Shown in pieces: positions 56,612 through 64,000 of a stretch of DNA of 64,000 bases (the first letter of the stretch is position 1; each line of letters starts with the position of its first letter). The translations under genes were made by a program, and so were the position numbers. The DNA is from Aquilaria yunnanensis (lineage: Eukaryota > Streptophyta > Magnoliopsida > Malvales > Thymelaeaceae). A model generated the notes under the pieces. The model searched no databases and was not told the origin of the DNA. It saw only the letters and a list, made by a program, of their open reading frames with translations. The stretch is taken from NCBI GenBank assembly GCA_039654915.1, contig CM077599.1, positions 71,702,001-71,766,000 of the forward strand. The letters are read 5' to 3'.

Positions 56612-56829
56612 CTATTAGGTTCATGATAAAATAGAAGCAACTGAATGCCATTAAATTTTATTAACACATTGGATTTAAATATTTTCACGGAATTTATGTT
56701 TTCATTAAGATAATGTGTGAAACTGCTAAATTTTACTTGATCACAATGCGGAGCTCTAAGGTAGGCCGGGTCTTCAAAGACCGCAACTAGTTTGGACCAA
56801 GTTACCCTCCATCCATTTTCAAGCACTAC

Positions 56830-58390
56830 TAGTTGGTTGAAAATGTAATTTAGTGAAAATGATGATAAACATGGAAACTATATCTATGGTTGATCTCTTA
56901 AATAAATATAAGTTGTAAAAGAAATCTTAAGATGGTGTCTACTTATAGAAAATTCCTGCATTTTCAAAATTTTCTTTGACAATTTTCTACCATCAATTTT
57001 TTATAGGTACTACCTCATTTGTTTCCTTAGTTTTTATCAATTATGTCTACATTGGTTAATTATTTTAATTTTCCTAATTATCATGGAAAGCATAGTTCTT
57101 ACTTTTGTATATACAAGCAAAAAACATATCTAGAGCTTGACACATTCAACCCAAGAAAGATGAATTCTGCCATGATTGATTGTCCCATTAGAGCGGCTTG
57201 ACCCACATCTGGGTGTGCTAATACACAATTATGATAGGGAAAGGCAAATTTCAAGTTAATTAATGCGGATCACATAAGAAAAGTGACCAAGAACCCTACT
57301 CCAAATTGCTCCTTTAGTGTTCACCATTTCATGTGAATGACGTGATTAGTAGTTGTTTTCTGTGTAGTGCGGCTTTAGAATTTTGCGTAGACAATCTCTA
57401 AAAATGTTTTTGGGTTGAAAATTCTACTATTATGCTTCAGAATTGAATGAACTAACATATGATCATAGGGTTGCAAATTTTCGGAAGTCATGTGGCAGCT
57501 AATGTTGAAGGCTTTATTACTAGAAACAAGATTGCTATCAAGTGAGTGCATTGGGTACTATAAATATGGTTGGATTATTTCCATGGTTTTGAGCACACTA
57601 GGTTCAATGGAGATTTTTAGATTATTTTTGGCTATATGTTTGGGAAGTGTAAATTTCATTTAGTGTGTAAAAGAGGCTATCAAAGGATAAGATCTTATGT
57701 TTATTGGTAAAGTATATAAGTAAGCGGGTTTTAAAGCTTACTTGTAATTGGAAGAAAAATTTTAGCATCAAGATTTTTCTTGTTTATCAGTGAGCAACTT
57801 CGCTCAGATAACTATAAAATGTTAGTTAACTACTAATCTTACTTTATTATGAGGCAAAATCTCTATCCGCTTTTTAGTCAAATGGTTGATCTCATTAGTC
57901 CTAGCATTAATGACAAACTTTTATTTCTCCCTCTAGATTTAAGGTGGTCTTGATGGTTTAGGTATGTAGTTTTGCTATCTCATGTACTTCCTTTTACTCT
58001 TCTTTATATATAATTTTGCTTATAAAAAAAAATTTAGCACCAAAATTTAGCCCTTGGGTGTGTTTTCAAATGCAAGTATGTATATGACCATGTGTTCCTT
58101 AAGCAGGTTTTGACCATCGTGTATTTAGAAGGCTTATGTTATTGCATTTCCTTTAAATTATTGATCACACTACCTAAAAGTAATTTATCTGATTTACTAC
58201 AGATTTCGTTATGTTGGTAGCAAAGTGTGACTGAGGTTTGAGATTTTGCTAAAAGCCTTGCTTTAGTGTGAAAATGTTAAAGTACCAAAACCTAAAAATA
58301 AAAGGTGAAAATACCAAAATTTTACCAAAAAAACATGATAATTTCATCCAATGAGGATCTCATATATGTCTTTTTAATGAAGAAATAAAT
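56830..58390. other. Gene-free AT-rich DNA
   Basis: No domain or terminus was recognised on either strand. Confidence 0.5.
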
Positions 58391-58394
58391 TTAA

Positions 58395-58735
58395 TATTAA
58401 TTGAATTAGGACATTTTGATGATATTTTATAATTGTCATTTTCATAATCTAAAATAATGTTTGAGGTGTATATAAAGTTATGACACAAGATTAATGTTAC
58501 GTTTTTTACTATTTGAGCTTTCTCAATTATATCATATAAATAACATTTTCAAAATTCTCAAAGTACTCCTCTTCTATAGAATACTTTAACAACATCTAAA
58601 CCATATGATCTATCATATTTAAATGTAGGTCTAATATACAATGCGACATGCTTGATATAAGTTTATTGTAGCTTTTTCTTTCTTGAGTTTATTTTAGGTT
58701 CCATAAGTGAACTTCATTTAACTATATATGTAAGG
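58395..58735. repeat. Dispersed duplicate of 60195-60545
   Basis: Shared phrases include ATTTTCAAAATTCTCAAAGT, CCATATGMTCTATC and GTGGGTCTAAT-type words, ending with TTTATTTTAGGTT. In the right-hand copy it directly precedes the prolamin-like gene block; here it lies beyond the gene, so the order differs. Confidence 0.75.
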
Positions 58736-58739
58736 TTAG

Positions 58740-59765
58740 AGCCTCAAGTGCTGGGAGTTGCTTTTTCGAAGTTGAAAAGTAGCTTGGATGGTGGAGTATT
58801 CAAAACTCTTAGGTTATTTTTCTCAATGAAAAGCAAATAAAATACCTAGTGTTATTTAATACGAGTAAAATTAGTAGAGAATTAAGATTGTCAAGGACTT
58901 GATTGTTTAATCAAAGAAACCATAAGAAGCAGAGTAGCATTTGAGACCCACTAATATATATCAAGATTGAAAAAGCTCATATTGAGCCAACACTAACCCC
59001 TAATGTGTGTTAGTCACTTCTAATTCCAACAAATCCATTTCAAGCTTAAAGTTGAGTCGGGAAACTTGTTACTCAAGAGTGATTTCTAAGTGAACTGGTA
59101 CCGGAACTGAGCTTGCATGCTTATTGTACTAGTGTCCATAGGGCCTGGCAATGATAATATGTGTTTAGCACTTTGACATTTCATTTGAGCTAATGAACTC
59201 TAAACCTACAGGTCAAGTGTGCAAAAATGTGTGCTGGAGATTGGCTTGCTTACTTTGTTAGTGAAAACTTGAAGCAAGGAAAAGTTCTAGGTCATGTGCT
59301 ATCTTTTGGGCCTTTACAAATTCTTCTTTTATCTAAGGTGTAGCTTGGTTTGGACACTTTAGGCTGCTATAGTGTTTGTGTTGGCAACTTAAACTTTAAG
59401 CCACTGGACATCTTTTGAGAATGCTTTTGTTTATGATTCAGATTAGCTACTGCATAATTGTTCATGGTTAAGGACTCATTTGGTTATTAGCAATCTTATT
59501 TTCTGACACTATTAAGCTTGTAACGCAAGCTGCTCACAACTAGAAAGATCATCATTTTTCACACACTGGATTGTACAACTGCTTACTCATATTTAAGAGA
59601 GTTCACTACAACATTTTTGCTTCAATAAAAGAAAATTTTCCCACTTCCTATGGCCATGACTAATTCTAGGAAGCAATAGGTACTAGGGCAAAGATATACA
59701 AGTTCTTTTTTGGCCCAAAAACTTGTTACCCAAAATATAATTAGCCCAAAGACTAAATACTACTC
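58740..59765. other. Gene-free DNA
   Basis: Nothing recognised. It is somewhat less AT-rich near 59080-59440, but without a usable ORF. Confidence 0.45.
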
Positions 59766-60194
59766 GTTATGAACAGTAATTCAGTTTTGGAAATTTGAAT
59801 ATATTTTCATATATTTACTTTTTTATTCTTGCTACTCAAAATTTTGTACATTAAAAGTTAAAGGTTTTCGAAGGAAAGAAAAGGGTGGTGTCTTGAACTC
59901 TGGTTAAAGATGCACAGGACAAGTTCTTGCCACTCCACATTAAAGTTCAAAGTTATGTCAACTTATGGTGTTCTCACCAATAATAAAAATGCAAGCAGCA
60001 AGTAATTTTAACTTATTACCAGTTACAGGAATTCAGAAAACTTGAGACCTTCATAACAAACCTCTAACATAGCAACATGCTTTTAAGTGACTTTAGAAAC
60101 CACAAGCACCCAGGAAAATTGGTTAGGAACATTATTGTTATTATTATTATTATTAACTATTAACAAAAATTTCATCAAAGATCCATAAACTATT

Positions 60195-60545
60195 TGATAT
60201 TTAAGTTGCATTAGTCCACTACAAAAAGATATTTTTATGATTACAAAAAAAATACATTTTTATAATGTTTTATCATTCATTTGTATAATAAAAAAAATAC
60301 TTGAGATGTATATAAAATATATGAAACAAAATTAGTAGGTTATATTTTTTTAGTGTTTGACTTTTACCAATTATATCGTATAAATAACATTTTCAAAATT
60401 CTCAAAGTGCATCCCTTCCTAAGAACAGCTTAACAACATATAGACCATATGCTCTATCTTATTTGAATGTGGGTCTAATGTAAAGTCTAACATGGTTGTG
60501 TAAGTTTATTTTAGGTTTCTTTTATTTGAATTTATTCTAGGTTTT
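60195..60545. repeat. Dispersed duplicate of 58395-58735
   Basis: See the partner. It is followed directly by the duplicated block with prolamin-like gene 2. Confidence 0.75.
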
Positions 60546-61061
60546 AAGTGAACGTCATTTTGGAGAAAGAAATTTAAAAATTGAAAGCATAAAATAAATT
60601 GAATTGTCCATTTATTAACTATTCAAAAAGGTTAAAAATACTAGAAGGCAATTAACTTTGAAATGGTGTAAAAAAGATAATGTTTTTAGACTTTTTAGCT
60701 TAGAATTTGAAAAATTTATGTAAGATAGTGTAAAAGATGAGAAAAAAATGGGTGGGAGGGCAATAGTAGGTTCATGAACTAGGGGTAAATGTGTAATTAT
60801 AGCAAAACCTAACAAAATCACGCTAAAATAAAATCTTTCTACCAAAGAAATACAATAAAACATTCAAAATTTTATTTTTCTTAAGATTGTGAGAACATCT
60901 TGTATCACCTAAAGCAAGACATTATTAATATTAGCAAACAATTATACAACTGTAAGATAGAGTTCTCTCCAATACAAGAGGATGAAGAAGAAGAAGGTAT
61001 TTATGTGGAGATCCATTATTGTCCTGTATATATATGTGTGAAACACATAAATAAATTAGTT

Positions 61062-61403
61062 CTAAGAAGCCCTGCTGACAGCATCTAAACATTGGTACCA
61101 TACTAGTACACTCTTTATCAGGATTTCTTGTGGGTCATTCAGTTTGTATTTAGGGACGGTATTAACTAAACGTTCCAATAATGCCTCATGACAAACTAAT
61201 CCATTTCTTATGAGTTGCTTGCAACATTCATTTGAGACCAATCCTGCGCTGAAAATGGTTACAACAATTTCATCTGCACAATGAACTTTTACTGTTGCAT
61301 CACAATGTCGTTCTTTGATAATATCATGATAATTTATTGCCGTAGAGGTTGAAACAAAAATAAGCAACACTAAAAAACTTAAAAAGTACTTGATGCTTGC
61401 CAT
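61062..61403 (-). CDS. Small secreted prolamin-like (ECA1/EC1-type) protein 2
   Basis: 113 codons, intronless, ATG at 61403. The signal peptide spans residues 5-21 (YFLSFLVLLIFVSTST) and the mature protein starts around INYHDIIKERHC. Its six cysteines have the same C-C-CC-C-C spacing as gene 1. The segment YHDIIKERHCDATVKVHCA is identical between the two, while the loop after it (EIVVTIFSAGLVSNE against EIILVILRSGSILYE) differs strongly, so the exposed or partner-binding part may be diverging. It has a good TATA box 81 bases upstream. It is probably a reproductive or secreted signalling peptide by family analogy; the target is unknown. Confidence 0.88.
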   Translation of the reverse strand: MASIKYFLSFLVLLIFVSTSTAINYHDIIKERHCDATVKVHCADEIVVTIFSAGLVSNECCKQLIRNGLVCHEALLERLVNTVPKYKLNDPQEILIKSVLVWYQCLDAVSRAS

Positions 61404-61483
61404 ATTCTTTGATCTTGGTTTTTTTTCTTTGGTTTTCTAAGGTGAGATTTTTAGTACGAGAATTCATATTGTAAGATGAAAGT

Positions 61484-61491
61484 TATTTATA
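61484..61491 (-). promoter_or_regulatory. TATA box of prolamin-like gene 2
   Basis: TATAAATA on the minus strand (plus: TATTTATA), 81 bases upstream of ATG 61403, implying a leader of about 50 bases. Confidence 0.65.
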
Positions 61492-61639
61492 CTATAAAGT
61501 GCATGATAAATTAGATGTAAACAAACATTAAATTTTATTAACACATTGGGCTTAAATTTCTTGGTGGCGTTTTTATTTTCATAAAGATAATGTGTGAAAC
61601 TACTAAAGTTTACTTGATCGAACTATGTTAGTTTTTTCA

Positions 61640-62225
61640 CAACAAAACATCATATGGCATTCACTTGCGTTTTTTGCCCATTTCAACCACTACTTCATTT
61701 TTTTTTTTTTGGAATTCACAAAATGCTTCACATTTTTTTCATTCATGATGAAATTTTGCAAAATTACCATAACCTCTCTTGAGCATTAACGTAACCTACA
61801 CATTTGTCCCTTGTTTGTGGGATACAGATATACTTACCCCCTTCAATACCAAACACCATTAGACCACTTAATAGTCAAATAATCAAAGTTTGTAGTTTAG
61901 GGGGCAGTAGGCATTTAGGCCTATTTCTCTTTCCAATTGAATCAAACAAATTGCTCAACATTTGGAAACTAGAGTAATAATGGTGGAGCAACCTCCAACT
62001 CCTTTAGACAACCCAAAGTATTCAATATTGTTGCCGCTAGGTATACCACACCTTGTAACTTATAGGTATATCACATGATATACCGTTTTTATATGTATCC
62101 TAGTTATTATTAACATAGTTGTCCTGATATGAATAAAATCTATATAAAAGTTGATATTTTTATACAAAAACACAAAAAAATGTAATATATAAAACAAAAT
62201 AAGTACTATTATGTAAAAAAACATA
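61640..62225. other. Gene-free DNA
   Basis: It contains an outlying cluster of GTATACC/GATATACC words at 62035-62095, like those inside the adjacent duplicated block. Confidence 0.45.
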
Positions 62226-62402
62226 ATTTACTAATATGTAAGAAAAAAGAAATAACATTTTATTAATAACAATACACTTTATAATACCACATTAAGTTCA
62301 TAGGTGTCTCAAAGTATAATCCTTTCACTCTAGCTTCTTCCACAAAATCAACATCCCCATTCCATGTCATGGAACTCTAGTAATTACATATATCTGTATG
62401 TA

Positions 62403-62437
62403 TGTGTGTGTGTGTGTGTGTGTGTTTTTTTTTTTTT
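62403..62437. repeat. (TG)n tract plus T-run
   Basis: About 11 perfect TG units followed by about 12 T. Confidence 0.95.
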
Positions 62438-63273
62438 GTGGCATATTAATATAAAATAAAAAAGAAAATATTTCTAACTCGCAGTATGTGGTATACCTTC
62501 AGAAAGCAAGGTATACAGCGGTAAATTGTCCAAAACAATTTAAAAATTAAAAGTACACTTATGATAAGGATGGTATATTTTAGTATACTTTGTGATATTC
62601 TTATATACTACAACACCTTGTGTACTGCATACCTGAGGTAAGCAGTATACAATGATATTTGATTCAATTTTCCAACCCCATGATGGACACAAATGCTGTT
62701 GATGGTGTCGGCCTTTACTCCCACACGTCTTCACATGGCAGTGCAACCCAAAAACCTAACCCTCCAAATTTTCTCTCTTTATCCTCTATCCCCCACCCAT
62801 CTCCTTGTCTAGAGCAACAAAACAAAAAGTTGCTTTAAATATTTTTTTCCTTTCTTCTTTTTTAATTTTGTCTCTTTCTCCTTTCTTTTTCTTTTAATTT
62901 TTATCATTTTATTATATTTTTAAATATTTGTTTTTGTTCTTTTGTTCTTTTGTTTTATATTTTTTAGTTTTTCTATTTACTATTTATTCTTCATTTATGT
63001 TTTTATATAAAAATAAAATGTACAATATGATATAAATAAAATTTTATGTTTGGCTATTATATTTGTTTCTTGTTTATATTCTTTTCATTTAAGTTTAATC
63101 TTAAATTTGGTCAAATTACTTTCTTAAGTCTTCAACTTAGTTCAGTTGTTTAGTTTGATATATGTTTTATGATTAGGAGTAATAGAGGAAAAATGGTGTT
63201 ATATTGTTGTTGTTGTTGTTGTTGTTATTGTTATTATTATTAAAACAAAGTTTATCAAGAGACACAATTTGTC

Positions 63274-63692
63274 AAAATAGCACCACATGGCTCAGCCCAT
63301 AATTATCATTGCAATCAATCCTAAACCTTCATTTCATTGCATATTAGTCCTAAATCTTTATAAACCATTGCTTATTGATCCCTAACCTTATTGGAAGACT
63401 AGGTTAACACAAAAATTCAATTTATTGAGAGGAAAAATTGATAATTTCAATGCCCCAATAACTATAAAAAAATTATGGCATTATTTGAATTTATTAAAAA
63501 ATAATTAGTGAAAAGTTTAAATTAATGATTAAAATTTTGACATTTACAACTTACGCTAGAGTTAGTGAATTTTATAGGCTTAAGGAACAATATGCAATAG
63601 ACTTTAAAGATTTTAGACCAATATGCAAGAAAATCGAGGTTCAAAACCAATGTGCAGTGGTAGTTATAGGTTTAGGACTAAAGATGCAATTT
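63274..63692. mobile_element. MITE-like element with long inverted repeats, copy B
   Basis: Same structure as 47431-47850: the left arm with CATTGCATATTAGTCCTAAATC and the right arm ending GGTTTAGGACTAAAGATGCA. It was present before the block duplicated. Confidence 0.75.
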
Positions 63693-64000
63693 TACTTGAT
63701 ATAATTTTGTCAAGACCCAATCATATCCTTCGCTCTGCTACCCACAAGGATAAAACAAAACATAGAGGAAATGAAAAAATAAACACAAGCCTCAAATAAC
63801 TACAGACTTGGCTTTTTCCTCCAAATCAAAAAGTTCAATGTTCGTTGCACAAAAAAGTATCCCCTAACAAAAAATTTCCCATTTCCATTTACAAAATGTA
63901 ACCCGGCTGACTTATCAACCTTTGCAAGTTTGAACACATCTTTAAGAAATTAAATTATCATATATTGTAATTGTTTCATAAAGCCTTAAGGGAGTATAGC

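Larger units (their letters stand above)
55740..56720. repeat. Local duplication holding prolamin-like gene 1
   Basis: Colinear with about 60620-61620, including both flanks of the gene. The 3' flank shares ATAGAGTTCTCTC, a GAAGAAGATGAAG run and GGAGATCCATTATT. The 5' flank shares the GGTGAGAT start and the ATTTTATTAACACATTGG phrase. Confidence 0.85.
60620..61620. repeat. Local duplication holding prolamin-like gene 2
   Basis: Partner of 55740-56720 in the same orientation, about 4.9 kb apart. Confidence 0.85.
62226..64000. repeat. Duplicated block, copy B (runs off the window)
   Basis: Colinear with 46369-48150. Its left edge reads CATAATTTACTAATATG, so it shows the TAATT site without the solo LTR that abuts copy A. 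It probably continues past 64000. Confidence 0.9.

Noticed and set aside
56557..56826. 89-codon minus-strand ORF just upstream of prolamin-like gene 1
   Set aside because: It overlaps the duplicated promoter region, is not kept upstream of gene 2, and has no domain.

Overview
This is a repeat-dominated stretch of plant nuclear DNA. The evidence is an AT-rich background, plant-type Ty1/copia and Ty3/gypsy retrotransposons (including a chromodomain chromovirus and Tat/Ogre- and Athila-like relatives), plant L1-type LINEs whose first ORF carries the DUF4283/zinc-knuckle arrangement, Helitron-like ends, an F-box pseudogene and two small secreted six-cysteine proteins of the prolamin-like (ECA1/EC1) type. 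A eudicot is my inference; the species cannot be named from the sequence.

Layout. (1) 1-2100: an 82-bp tandem repeat (336-620) and, on the minus strand, the first exons of a host gene whose remainder would lie before the window. (2) 2644-25222: a four-level nest. An old, apparently pol-less Tat/Ogre-like gypsy element (TSD GTGAC) has a Reina-like chromovirus (3725-15589, TSD TCMGC) in its 5' LTR. That chromovirus has a minus-strand copia element (3831-11106) in its own 5' LTR. The copia pol gene is split by a solo gypsy LTR (5286-7826, TSD CCCCA). Removing the layers restores continuous LTRs and a continuous copia reading frame. The outer element also carries about 1.9 kb of tandem arrays (106-bp, 42/84-bp and about 90/180-bp periods) before its 3' LTR. 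(3) 25228-33000: AT-rich DNA with Helitron-like ends that enclose a full-structure but dead minus-strand LINE with a 14-bp TSD. (4) 33214-34633: a solo copia LTR (TSD ATTTT). (5) 35008-35179: a TATA box and a very short ORF that look like a severed gene start. (6) 35460-45036: two plus-strand LINEs, the second split by a solo LTR (41178-43641, TSD GATAC). (7) 45037-46368: another solo LTR (TSD TAATT) at the edge of a 1.78-kb duplicated block. (8) 46369-55670: that block (with a long-TIR MITE), an F-box pseudogene, a copia gag relic, and two Athila-like gag relics in opposite orientation around LTR-like DNA. (9) 55740-64000: two prolamin-like genes inside a local duplication, then the second copy of the 1.78-kb block running off the right edge.

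The only plausibly functional host genes are the two prolamin-like genes (56176-56523 and 61062-61403, both minus) and possibly the truncated gene at 1140-1968. Everything else that looks coding is retroelement debris with stops and frameshifts, several of which look like C-to-T decay of methylated DNA. I saw no tRNA, rRNA or CRISPR. No wholly new biochemical system is evident. The most unusual things are the four-deep nest with a readable insertion order, the pol-less arrayed element, the tandem secreted-peptide genes that differ at their TATA boxes, and the paired duplications around them.
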